NCBI GenBank assembly: GCA_947561715.1
Contig: OX387197.1
Coordinates: 3,353,001-3,417,000 of the forward strand
Origin: Ascidia mentula
Taxonomy: Eukaryota; Chordata; Ascidiacea; Phlebobranchia; Ascidiidae
Reading direction: 5' to 3'
Length of the DNA: 64,000 bases
Shown here one piece after another: positions 26,014 to 37,619 of the stretch (position 1 is the stretch's first letter; each line of letters opens with the position of its first letter). A program made the translations under genes and the position numbers. Below the pieces are notes generated by a model, which was not told the origin of the DNA, did not search any database, and worked only from the letters and a program-made list of their open reading frames with translations.

Positions 26014-29000
26014 CTAATGTAGTTTCTCCAATGCTTTGGTGAAAATTGTCAATTCGTTCACTGATTTGATGTGAAGTTGTTCCCCAATAAGTTTGTAGAA
26101 GAATTCTGGTGCCTCTGACTTAAGCGAATGCAGGAAAAGAAGTGCATTTCCATCCAAATTTTTGAAATAAAACCTGTACAAGAGACACAATTAAACATTG
26201 CTTTATACAGCACCTAAAAATGTGTTACTAAATTAGGAAGTATGTATGAGCAAACCAAAATATCTACTCCTGGGGTTTTGCTTTTGCGGTTGACTGAATT
26301 ATATTAATTTTAATGACAGGATGATTTGCTTACTACTGACTTACGGTTCAAGACCGAGGTCTTTGGCCCACAGCTGGACTTCTTCGCTTTTCATGATTAG
26401 AACAGAATGACTTGTTTGTGACTCAGATGTTTGGGTTGGAGCTTCTACCAGTTCTTGGACTGCTTGAATTGGAAGTATTGGAGAATCCTGAAACATAAAT
26501 CAGCTTTGAATTTTGCTTTTGCACGTCTTGTGCAGTGTGGCAGGCGTTAAAGCAGAGATTACACAACACAAAATTAAGAAAAGCAATATTCAAAGCATAT
26601 TTTTTTGCATACTGTTTATAACATTGTTCTTGACATAATGTTTAATCATTTGATAAATCTTGAAATATTTTTTTCGTGGTATAATTGTTTACCACCACTT
26701 CTTCGGCTGAACTTTTGCCGCGATCTCCAATTTCTTTTATCAACTTTGTTAACGAATCATCAAAAATTTTGGGATCGCAAAAGCTAAAATATAACTTCGT
26801 GCTAACGATGAGCCCTGCAAAAATGAAGGTGTCAGATTAAGCTTTATGCTAAAAATAAGAAGTGTGTTAGACGAAAAATTACAAACAAATATAAATTGTC
26901 GCATTTTTAGTTATCGTGAGAGAATAACTGGTAGTTTATCTAGATCTAGATATACAATAATCATCACTTGCAACAGCTTTGACTGAAAGTTTAATTTACT
27001 AACGACCGTCTTATTAGTTCGTTGGTTTTTTTACATCAACCCACCCAGCCATCCATTTGCATCGAAACCTTCCTGAAGTTTAAGAGGAATAATGTCTTTT
27101 TTTCTTTTAAGTGCATAGGAGGCTTCTAATCTGTGCAATGAGATTGGAATACTGATATTTTTTGACTCTAGATAAATATTCTTGTAAACATACAAAAAAA
27201 ATTTCATAATTATATTTATGAGGCAAAAACAGTTCCAAACAAAACTATAAGCTCTTTGTTCATAATTCGTGCTGTACTCTAGAATATTTGCAATGCAATT
27301 TCTATTGACAACACATTTCTTCACAGTTACCTGCAGTTTTGACTATCTTTGTACTTTTCAGACATGCATATTACCACCACAGCTGATTGTTCAACTGCGT
27401 TTGCCATCGAATCCAATGTGTCTCCCGTCATTTCTTCTGTGTCCATCCATACGTTGTAACCATTTGATACCAGGCAATCTTTTATCTAAAGAATCAGTGA
27501 AGTTAATTCAATGAAGCATAACACCGACCTAGTTTTTATGAAACCGGTTTAGTTTGAACTCATTTATGTTTTTTCGTTTAGTTTTATGTTTGTTGTTTTG
27601 TATGCAAACGCTGCTAGTATTTTTCAACATCAAGTCATGGAAAAATGATAACTTATTAAAAAGAATTCCTTTACCTACTACCTTACCTTTATAATGGTGC
27701 TTTGGTTGTCCCAGTTGTAGCTGAGCATGACGTGCTTCTGTTTCTTGGTTGGTAGAGATAGTTCGACATCATGTTTACTCTTTAAAATCCAAACATACTG
27801 AGAAATTGTTCAACGTGATCATTTCTCTAAAAACTTAAAACTTACCGCAATATACTTTAACTCAAATAACGCTTTTTTCGCGGAACTACGGAGGTCTCTA
27901 AAAATATTTAAAAACCGTTATTACATTCTAGTTTGTTAAACACCATTTTATAGTTAATCAGAATTGTTCTTCTGGCACCTACGTTTCTGAAGTTATTTAT
28001 TTGAAACCGACGTTTCGTCCGCCATCCGGCGAGACTTCCTCAGGGTTATGTCAGCAAAGATGCATGGTTATTATGACAAGATCACCCAAATTTTATCAAC
28101 CCTAAAAACAGATATTAAATGATGCATCAAGGGCATAAACACTAAAAACGCAAGAAAAACGTAAAAAACACAAGAGAAAGGGAATAGATAACATTGGCAC
28201 CGCTTGTGTCGTCACGTGACCAGGTGTATAGCGGGTCTCAACACTTACAATAAGTTGTTTTCAACCGCTGGAAAATACACACATGCTCCTTGTCATTCAC
28301 GCAATGGTTGTTCTTATGAAAGTGGATTGTTTCCAGGAATAGACGTTTTGTGTGATCCTCCTTCATCTCTAGGACTCGGACGTCATCAAAGTTAACTCGG
28401 TGGCCGAGTGTGGCAGCGTGTTTCGCCAGTGTTGTCCTCTGGCTATTCTTCGCTGCAACGTCGCGGCGATGCTCTTTTAACCGCGCCTGTAGCGCTCACC
28501 CGGTTTCACCTTTTTTGCGCGCGTGTGTATCGCAAGCCGATGTACACCAATCAGTACCTGTCGTTTAAGTCGGCATATCCGATACAGCATAAGACAGCGG
28601 TAGTGCGGTCACTGATGGATAGAGCCGAGGCTCTGGTTTCCAGAGAAGAAGACCGTGACAAAAAGGTGAAGTTCATTAAGAATGCAAGGCGGGAAATCTG
28701 TATCCGTCATGGATGTTTAGAAGAAAGCCCGCAGTCAAACCACAAGAAACAGCGCTATTGCCATATGTTCCTGTTTTAACAGACACGCTAAGGCGTATGA
28801 TGTTAGACTATGGTATTACGATATACACAAAGCCACACAGGACACTGGGCAGGATGGTGTCTCACCCTATCGAGAAGGGTACGGCCCAACCCAAAGGCGT
28901 TGTTTATTACATTCCGTGTAAGGACTGAGGTGGAGCATATATCGGTAAAACCGGAAGAACGTTACAGATTCGGTTAAAAGAGCATCGCCGTGACGTTGCA

Positions 29001-32000
29001 ACGAAGAATAGCAAGAGGACAACACTGGCGAAACACGCTGCCACACTCGGTCACCGAGTTAACTTTGACGAGGTCCTAGTAATAGAGATGGAGGACGATC
29101 ACACAAAACGTCTATTCCTGGAAACACTCCACATTCATAAGAACAACCATTGCGTGAATGACAAGGAGAAATGTATGTACTTTCCAGCAGTTTACAACAA
29201 CTTGTTGTAAGTGTTACGCCACGCTATACACCCGGTCACGTGACGACACAAGCGGTGGAAATGTTATCCATTCCCCTTTTTTCTTGTGTTTTTTACGTTT
29301 TTCTTGCGTATTTTTGTGTTTATGCGCTTGATGCAATATGTTGACATAATCCTGAGGAAGTCTCGTTGGATGGCAGACGAAACGTCGGTTTCGAATAAAT
29401 AACTTCAGAAACTTTGACAGAAGAACAATTCTGATTAATTAGTATGCCTGGCAACAAAAATAGCAGCCATTTAATAGGTTGACATCGTTTTTTCGAAAAA
29501 ATCAATATTTTTAAGCAAGGCAAACCTGGTGTAAAACAAAATTGATTTGGCAAAATATGTTTTAAAGAGATTTAAAATTCTTTGCAAACGAGTTAATGAT
29601 TTTTAAAGTGGACCAAAAAATATTTATTACAATTATTAGGTGGTTTTTATGTTTCAAACTAAGTATTTATAGAAGGTTTAATTCATTTAATTGAAAAAAC
29701 AAATTTTTTGTAAAATTAATTAACATGTAAATTTGCAAAAACCGGCGACATTGACTTCCTTATATTAATCAACTACGTTACGTAACGTTAGCAATAATGA
29801 CGATTGGTATTCTGAACAAAAATGAGTACATATACTCTGAATGACTCTGACCTTGCACCGTGATTTTTAAATTCCTGTAGTTTCTTTATCACCTCGGATT
29901 TACGTTTAATTATGACTTTGTTCTCATCCAAAAACGATAAAGTCAAGATGCATTTGACTGCAGCAATTTGTTCATCAAAGTTATCTAGGTTATATCAGAA
30001 AAGATTTTATGCAAAGACTTATTACATCACTTTACCCATAATCAGTCGTTTGCACAACACTATATTCATTGCAACGGAAACAGAAAAGTTAAACAAAGTT
30101 TGTAATCATTCACAAAAGATGGAGTCCAAATTCATGCAATTAACACAATGCGGTCATCAAAGTTGTTCATTCGGAGAAAAGATTTTATGCTAAGAAGGGA
30201 CACAATATTTCCCCCACAAACTATCGTTGCCCGCTTTTGCAACTGAGATTACCAAAATATTTTCTGAACCTTAAGCCGAGCGGTTATGCGTAATTTACCT
30301 GTGTTAATGAGTGTCCTTAAACTTGAGAGTACCCCACCCCCACTTTGAAGGATTTTAGAACTGTTCTGATCGTTGTTGGCGAGTTTGGTCAAACCTGAAG
30401 TTAACTCTTGCGCAGAAAAACCTGCGGAACGGTGGCTGCTATTCAGCAAAGCTTCGTTCAGAATCTGCAAACAACAACAACATGTGCAAACTATTAAACT
30501 TTTTGATACTTAAAGAAACTAATGGTTTCACTTGAATTTAATTGAACACCGTATATATACACTTTTAAAACGCATGCGCCATATAATAAATTTCCTAAAA
30601 ATGTCTGCAGTACACTAAATATAGACTTACCTGCACGATGTAAGATATGATTTCATCATCAGTTACAATGAGGTCATTTCTATCTTCTTCGTTTTTTGTG
30701 TGGGCCAAGATAAGCATGCAAACTGTTGGCAGCTGCCTATCATCGTATACACCAATCTAGTTGCATTTGTAAAGAAAAGAAAAGCTTTCAGTGGTTTTCG
30801 TATTTGCCAACCGCTCACCTTTATTCCTTTCGTGTTCTTGGCGTACCAGCTTATCAATTCAACCGCCTCCATGCGCTTAAAACATATTTTGTTGTTGCTT
30901 GACATCGAACAGTTGTACAGAAGAGATGCCGCATAGAGGACGGTTTGACCTTCAGTCTGCAATATATGCACGTCATATTTCTTGCCTTTACATTATGCGC
31001 TACGGTTTAAATCAATTTATTGGCTGAACAAATAGAATGCAAATACGATTAAATTAACTACCGGAGAAGGTCATGTCCAGGCATTTGAACAGAAAAGGCA
31101 TGTATAAAATAAAATCGCAACCACAATTCTTTAAAGAAGACTTGCCTCCAAATTCTGTGAAAAGCTTTCTTTGTATTTGTCCAATAGACGAATCATGTTT
31201 GACAAAACTCCACAAGCTGCAATCTTTTCAGATAGTTGGACACTTTTATCAGCGAAGTTCGCACATACACGCAAAAGCCGCGTAAGGTTTATCCAGGCTT
31301 TGCTGTAATAGTATATACAATATAACTGACAAACCCAAAATGTTGTGACAGTTGTGCATCTATGCTGTCACATGGTTATTAAGACAAGGATCACCCAACT
31401 TTATCAACCGTAAAAACAGACATTAAGTTTCCAAAAAAAAAGTTTTGTCTAACTTTTCCAACTTGTCGATTTCGTCTGAACAAATGTCAAAGTAGATTTT
31501 GAAAAGATCGGCAGCGCCATTTTCCGCCAGGTAATCGCCGACTTTTTGTAGAGTCTTTGACACAAATTTTGGGTTTGTCTTTTCCAAATCGCGAAACCAA
31601 GGATCATAAATACTAACCTTACGTGAGCCTAAGTGTTTGTCTAGCATCGTCGCATAGTAGTTGGACAAAAGTATAACTAATTCTGAGGCTGACTCCCCCA
31701 TGACGTTAGATTCCTTGTCGTGTTTTAAGTCCTGTTTGGCCTCATTCAGATATTGGTTCAGGTAAAATAAGAAAGCTGGAAGAAAAAACTGTTTAGATAT
31801 TTTGGCAAGAAAAATAGAAGTGTTATTTCGAAGGAATAAATTAAGAAATTCGAATTAACTGTAATTTATCAGTTAAACTATTGTAGTTGCATGTGAAGGG
31901 TAGGATTATCCACTACATTTTCTATCGACGGCAGGTTCGGTCTCCTTTTCCATGTTCGTTGACAATCCTTCATAAGTTGCAACACTTTCACTATTTTCCT

Positions 32001-34459
32001 CTTCGAATATGTGGACCAGAATCAACGTACAACAAACTGATAAGCTGTAATTTTTATTAATCTGACAAAAACAAAGAAACACATGGATAGACAAACTTCC
32101 TTTCATAAAAAATGGGTGATCCAAAGCGCTCTTGTGTTTATAAGGCTATAAAACACTTACCATAATCCCTTTTGTGTTCATGGCATACCAACTTAGCAAA
32201 TCAACAATTTTCATTTCTTTGAAAAATTTTTTGTTGTTGCTTGGTAGCGAAAGTTGGTAGAGAAATGATGCCGTCTTCAAGATGATTGTACCTTCTGTCT
32301 GCAAGGAAGAGATAAACATAATAGATCATTGCCAGGAACCCTAGTGACGACAAAGGTACACGTGATACATTTTTGTGGTTCTGTTAGGTGCAATTAACCA
32401 ATGCTGCTGAAAAATAGCTAAAAAGCAATTACATGTGTGTTGAAAATGACTTCATGACTTCTTGCGAACCCATCAATGTGGAATATGCTGCAAGTCCAAC
32501 ACCCTAAACGATTGGTAAAAGCGGAGTTTATTTCGGTCGAATGTGATATATTTACCAAGTACGATCACGCGTGGCCGATGCGCCAGCAAACGGCAAACAA
32601 AACAGCCAGCCTACTGTATCGAAACTGGTTTAACGTTGATGGGGTGCCCGAAACAGTACATGCCGACAGGGCTACGAATTTCAAAAATAACTTGTTTTAC
32701 CGGGTTCCCACCCTACACGGTTTTGGCAAGGCGACCACTACAACTTCCCGTAGATATGGTTGGGGGAAGAGTCGGGAAAGGGAACGGATATCATAGGAAG
32801 CCAAAATACTTCGTTTGCGCCCCTGTTTCGTAGTTTAAAAGAGGAAGTCGTCCGAGAAAGTCTCCGACTCCAGCGCCAGCGGATGAGATGTCGGTATACG
32901 ATCGGCAACAACACGTGGCACCAAATGCAGTCGGTGATTACGTATTAATCACGAACCCAGCAGCCTCGGTGGAAAAATGAAAAAAACATAGCCCCAGCGG
33001 GGGTGGAGCAGTCTTTCGGTTGGGAGGGGAATGTGGCGAAAATGACACATGGCACTAATGCTTTTCTTTATTGCTTTCTTTGGTTGTCCTAATTGTTTAT
33101 TTAAAGCACTTTTTATTGCATATGCGCACAACACATCGCACTGTTCTTTTGTTTTGCATCGTTTTTTTGCACTCACGTTTTATTAAATTTCCCTTTATGT
33201 TTATTTCCGCACAGTAGCCGTTTTATGTTTGCCACATCCCGTTGGTTTACGTACAAGTCGTTGGTTGACCGGTACAAGGAGTGCTGCGTGAACGGCCCGC
33301 TAGTCTTGAGATGGGTGTCGCACTGGACAGTGGTTTTGATTGTGGCTAGGCGATTATTTTGTAGCGAAGGATTTATTGGTGTTTGTTAGAATTCTAAGTA
33401 TTTTTGTCGTAGGTTTAATATTAGCACGTTTTATTAAAGTGAAACGAATTTAGTGAAACCGTTGTGGGTATTTCGGCTTTAGTGGTGAGCAGTTTTTGCA
33501 GAGTCCGGGCCTTTTATGCATTAGGGAGGCAGGATTGAGATGCCAAAATAATTCCGTAACACAAGTAACCATAAAAAATCACTTCGTCGACGCGTGATTG
33601 GAAATCGCAGATCAATATTACGAAGCATTCGGCAAGCCATAAGTAAAAAAATTGTTTGTTTATTGTTAAATATGTTTTCAATGGCGTAAGAGGTGACTTG
33701 CCTTTAAATTTTCACGAAAACTGTCTTTGTACTTTTCAAGGAATGTAAATATGCCAGATAGAATTCCACAAGCCGCAATAATTTTAGATAAATTATCACT
33801 AACTGCGCTGAAATTCAAAAGAACACTCAAAAGTTTTTGAAGAGTTTTCCGGTCCTTCCTGCAATAAACATTTAAGCCAATTACCTTCATGTCAAACTAC
33901 TTAACGAAATATTGTGGATCACTGAGACAGTCATATTATGTTTAAAGTACGATAGGATCACCCACCAACACACATTGTGAAACGAAACAAAAACTTAACA
34001 AACACAACAGTCAATAATCAAAACAATGAATAAATTTTGACATACGTTTCCAACTTGGCTTTGTCGTCGGAATAAATTTCACAATAGACTTTAAAAATAT
34101 CAGCAGCGCCACCTTCTGCCAGAAAATCTCCTACCTCCTGTTATGTTTTACACAGTATACGCACAAATAAGTTTTTCTATGAGATTATTTTCGTCTATTT
34201 AATACTAACTTGACGCGCGCTCCTCTCCGAATCTCCTTTATTAAGCAAGATATCAACAAACGCTAAAGCCGATGCCCCCATGCGTTTATGTTCCTTGTCA
34301 GATTCCAAGTCGCGTTTGGCATCAACCATGCATTTTTCCACTTGAGTCAGGCAATCTGTGAAGTTAACGTTTCAATTAAGTTTCATGAAAGAATTAGGTC
34401 TACTTACCTTTGTTATCCAACTTCTGTATTTTCGAAGCAGGCTCGCCGCCCTCATCCAT
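26014..34459 (-). CDS. Gene D: two-unit ARM-TIR-SAM protein (839 aa)
   Basis: Complete 20-exon model, 2520 bases in frame. Exons 5' to 3': 34408-34459, 34210-34355, 34046-34137, 33702-33858, 32161-32298, 31917-32061, 31618-31775, 31454-31554, 31146-31302, 30819-30956, 30631-30756, 30299-30464, 29852-29984, 27846-27897, 27687-27779, 27331-27485, 27045-27130, 26693-26814, 26345-26487, 26014-26173. It starts MDEGGEPASKIQKLDNK, with two ARM cassettes, f-g-h, TIR (glutamate kept in the SEASYA block; KKDIIPLKLQEGF) and SAM ending LEKLH-stop. Exon f has six extra bases (SGGGVL) that keep the frame. Two introns hold retroelements: a Penelope-like one between h and g, and a Gypsy fragment between exons d and c of the first unit. 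Both are spliced out in the model, so the gene may still work. Role as for gene C, inferred. Confidence 0.88.
27961..29440 (+). mobile_element. Penelope-like element with long inverted arms, inside an intron of gene D
   Basis: Plus-strand pieces include a motif typical of Penelope-like elements (HKTAVVRSLMDRAE) and a GIY-YIG endonuclease region (GVVYYIPCKD followed by AYIGKTGRTLQIRLKEH). The RT core is not seen. The last roughly 470-520 bases are repeated as a reverse complement at the left (27961-28482 against 28972-29440), making a palindrome about a 490-base centre. Each arm carries a hammerhead-ribozyme-like motif (28009-28043 and 29352-29386). The coding part is truncated and broken, so the element cannot be autonomous. 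It lies between exons h and g of gene D, in the opposite orientation to the gene. Confidence 0.8.
32470..33540 (+). mobile_element. Ty3/Gypsy fossil fragment (integrase region) in an intron of gene D
   Basis: Plus-strand fragments of a Gypsy integrase core (AWPMRQQTANKTASLLYRNW, GVPETVHADRATNF) and its C-terminal part (ending near 32.95 kb), followed by AT-rich sequence that may include part of a 3' LTR. No RT or gag is present. Broken in several places and old. It lies between exons d and c of the first ARM cassette of gene D, opposite to the gene. Confidence 0.75.
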
Positions 34460-34479
34460 TGTGTTCGGTAAGTTACTCT

Positions 34480-34515
34480 TTGAACCGTTACCAAACAATT
34501 ATATATACCACATTT
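34480..34515 (-). promoter_or_regulatory. Possible TATA element of gene D
   Basis: Read on the minus strand, GGTATATATAATTG lies about 40-50 bases before the start codon at 34459. This would suit a short 5' UTR. Identification is by sequence only. Confidence 0.35.
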
Positions 34516-37500
34516 TGGAGAAACTGCCTGACGACTGTTGTGTATACGTAGGGAATCTCTACCATCGCAATCAGACGAAGTGCTACCACGACTTCTGTTT
34601 TATTTTGCACCATTTAAAATTTAATTAATTTTTTCAGTTACAGCAGCAGTCACTGTTGTATCTGTGCTCTATTCCCTTTGTTTCAAATTACTTTTGGAAG
34701 GACGCGATGATCTACCCACAGCACACACTGTCGTTGTCTCAAATGAAATGCGCGGCCAAAGGTATGTAACCGGATAAGTTATGACGAAGAAGTCTTTTAA
34801 TTTGATGTCAGTTCACAATCCACAAACGAACAAAGCAATCTTCTGACTTACACATTCGCTCTTTGTTTTAATTGAAGAACAAAACGATTTGACGTAACAA
34901 AGCTTAGTAGTGTTTTCTCTTTGTTTGTCCTGACGATACGCAGTACACGGTTCTGTGAAACGAAAACCTCGGTTGTATTTTGTTGCACTCATAAAGCTTT
35001 CATGTAGAACGTTTAACTGTTAATGTGTAAATATTTTTGCAAACGAATAAACTTGTTGTTTTCATAATGTTTCAAACTCATGCAAAATTACAATTTGGCG
35101 TTTATATCAACACAAACCAGACACTAGTCAAAAGAAAATGTAATAACGCCGTCGTTTTGGCACACATACGTGCACGTTTTAACTTTCAACGCGCAATTAA
35201 GATACAAGCTAGGATTTAATACCGTAAACCCAATAATATTTAGCAAGGTCGTGTGATAGGAGGTATTTGCTTGTTAGTTTTGTATTAAGCTTACATAGCC
35301 GAAATTATACTTTTCTATTTATTTCTCTAAATATTGTGTACAATGAACCAGAATACAAGGCATGGCAAGATGAATTGAGAGAAAAGTAAAATGGATTCAA
35401 ACCCACTGTATGAAGTTGAACATATTGTGATCACTGAAGTGTGACATTTTTCGTGCCCGCACTTGTCGATTTCGCACCCTGCGCAACATTCCCATGTTCA
35501 TTGTATAGGAATGTAATAAGTGGTTTTCCCTTAAAATCTCCGTTATAAGCAGTCTCAATTTGTGCACGCTTCATACAAGAATTTGTCCTGACGATACGCG
35601 GTGCACGTGTATGCGAAACAAAACGTTCGGTTGGATTTCGTTGGCTTTTGTCGTTGTACCTATAAACCTTTTATATACAACATTTGGATAACTTCAACCA
35701 TTACGAAAACAGTCCGTAAGTATTTCAGGCACAAACGTTTAATCCACACAATACAACGAGTTCCCAAAAACGCTAAAACGATGGGATGTTTCGGTTACAA
35801 AAAAACATATCCACAAATATTAGCCTAGCACTCCTGTTGCATTTTTGTCAGGAAGTTTTAGTTGTAAAGAAGATACAATTTAATTTCGGTGATTTCAACG
35901 ATAACCACCATTGTGTTTTGCATTTTGCTCAGTCCCAAGTTTATAGTGTGTTCGGACAATGTTATGAAAACATATAATAAGTATATATAATATGGAAACC
36001 TTCAATAGAAATCTAGGCACACTCAGTGAATGCAACGGCAATGTCATTAGTATTTAGATTTTTAAAGTAGCCTGAAAATCATAGCGAGGGCTTTTATGAA
36101 GGTTGGACATTTCAGTAGACTGTATATATTTCTTAAGGTTTGTGTTGCTTTTGGTTGTAACGCTGCAGGTATTATTGTTGAGCGAGATACTGACTAGAAT
36201 GAGCTTTTATGCACACCAAAATATTGCAGGTCGCCCAAATAAGTAAAAAAAAGAATCAAAATGAAGAACTACGACTCATACGAAAATTTTGGCCAGTTTA
36301 TTTGTAGACATTGTTTTTAGAGCAGATAGGAAAAAATATGAATATGAAGTTTCCAAACACTAAAGATTTTTAATCCACACTTGTGCGGTTGAAGTCACGG
36401 GTTAAAATGCACTCTATGTAAAAACTTTCGCTGACGAAGACGTTCTGTTGTTTTCATGATGTTTTGAAATCATGATTATGCAAAATTGTAAAACTAAATC
36501 AACACGAATCGAGAAATTGTAACGCCTGTATTACGGCGGCAGACTGTGTCGAAGTGGATTTATTGCCTTTTTCTTATGTCTCTCTTTTGGGTCTCGCGTA
36601 CGAGGATTTTGCCGGCGTTCGTTTCGCCACAACCGCAATCAAGTTCTCGAACGCCTAAACAAAAAACAAAAAAATTAAATTTTGAAAAACTTAATTACAA
36701 TGCAATTCCACCAGGAGGTGACTAAAAAAAGTGTTGAAAGAACGTCCTCATGCACTAGGTACATTGGTAGAACATGATTTAAATAACATTGCTTACAATT
36801 ATCGTCTACGTTAGTGTTTGTTTCTCACCAACTTTGTACAAAACCTGTTATGTTGTGGAAAATTCATCGCTTCTTCCAAAGGGACGTGAAAACAACTGAG
36901 TCTCGAAAACTTGGATGAAAAACATACATTTTTCTAAGTAAGAATTCTAAGGAAAAAAGGAACTGACAAACGTTTAAACAACACAAGACAATTTTACAAC
37001 TGAAATACAACGATAAAAAGAACATTATTAAAAAAAAATGTAATATTAATCTGTTGACAAAAGACTTTTACAGAAGATAGCAATGGTTATAATTCTTACC
37101 CGTGCTCCTGCATCAATGTGTAACAACACGTTTAACGACTTTGATACAAGTTTGATTGTTGAAAAATGAAACGATTTTCCTCTTTCTCTGAATACTGCTG
37201 ACGTGACGAACTTTCGAATTTGAATTTTTGTGGTTACTGTTTGTATGGAACTGTTCTTATCATTTTTTCATGAAGCTAAGGAACCACGACGCAATTAACA
37301 CTTATTCGACAGATGAGATTCACCAAACCTACTTTTTTCTGTCACGCCAATGCTCAGTCTTCCACACTTTATGTACAATTTTATTCTTAACAAGTGCCAA
37401 TCAAAAGGGACACAAGGCAGGTACGATAACGTTTCTCTCGCTACAACGCAGTTGATGTGACAATCATGTAGAATACAATACCAGGCACTAGACTTGCCAA

Positions 37501-37619
37501 TAGGAACAATAGTCAGAGAGGAGATGACTAAGCGAACGAACGGCATTTAAAAACACAATCGTGAGCACGGTCGTCGCTAGTGATGTAACATTGTGGCTGT
37601 TTTGCCAGTATTTATGATA
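34516..37619. repeat. Intergenic block, first copy of a segmental duplication
   Basis: This block matches 55.5-58.3 kb in the same order. Shared landmarks are GAACCAGAATACAAGGCATG (second copy GAACCAGAAAACAAGGCATG), the tract near 36.54-36.65 kb (second copy 57.35-57.46 kb) and the region just before each SAM exon (37.55 and 58.17 kb). The copies differ by many substitutions and indels. It lies between the start of gene D and the end of locus E, so the natural reading is gene-plus-flank tandem duplication. Apart from the two-exon fragment at 36574-37194, no gene was recognised. Confidence 0.65.
36574..37194 (-). CDS. Unrecognised two-exon gene fragment
   Basis: Two open stretches with good splice signals: 37100-37194 (containing KSFHFSTIKLVSKSLNVLL, ending IDAGAR, donor GTAAGA) and 36574-36654 (acceptor TTTGTTTAG, AFENLIAVVAKRTP, stop TAA). 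They join in phase, and a possible AATAAA signal follows the stop. No first exon was found. The second exon has a homologue at about 57.36-57.46 kb with a one-base length difference that changes its frame, so at least one copy is decaying. I do not recognise the product. Confidence 0.3.

Noticed and set aside
28410-28930. Host gene on the plus strand
   Set aside because: Motifs (HKTAVVRSLMDRAE, GIY-YIG) are those of a Penelope-like element and lie between its inverted arms.
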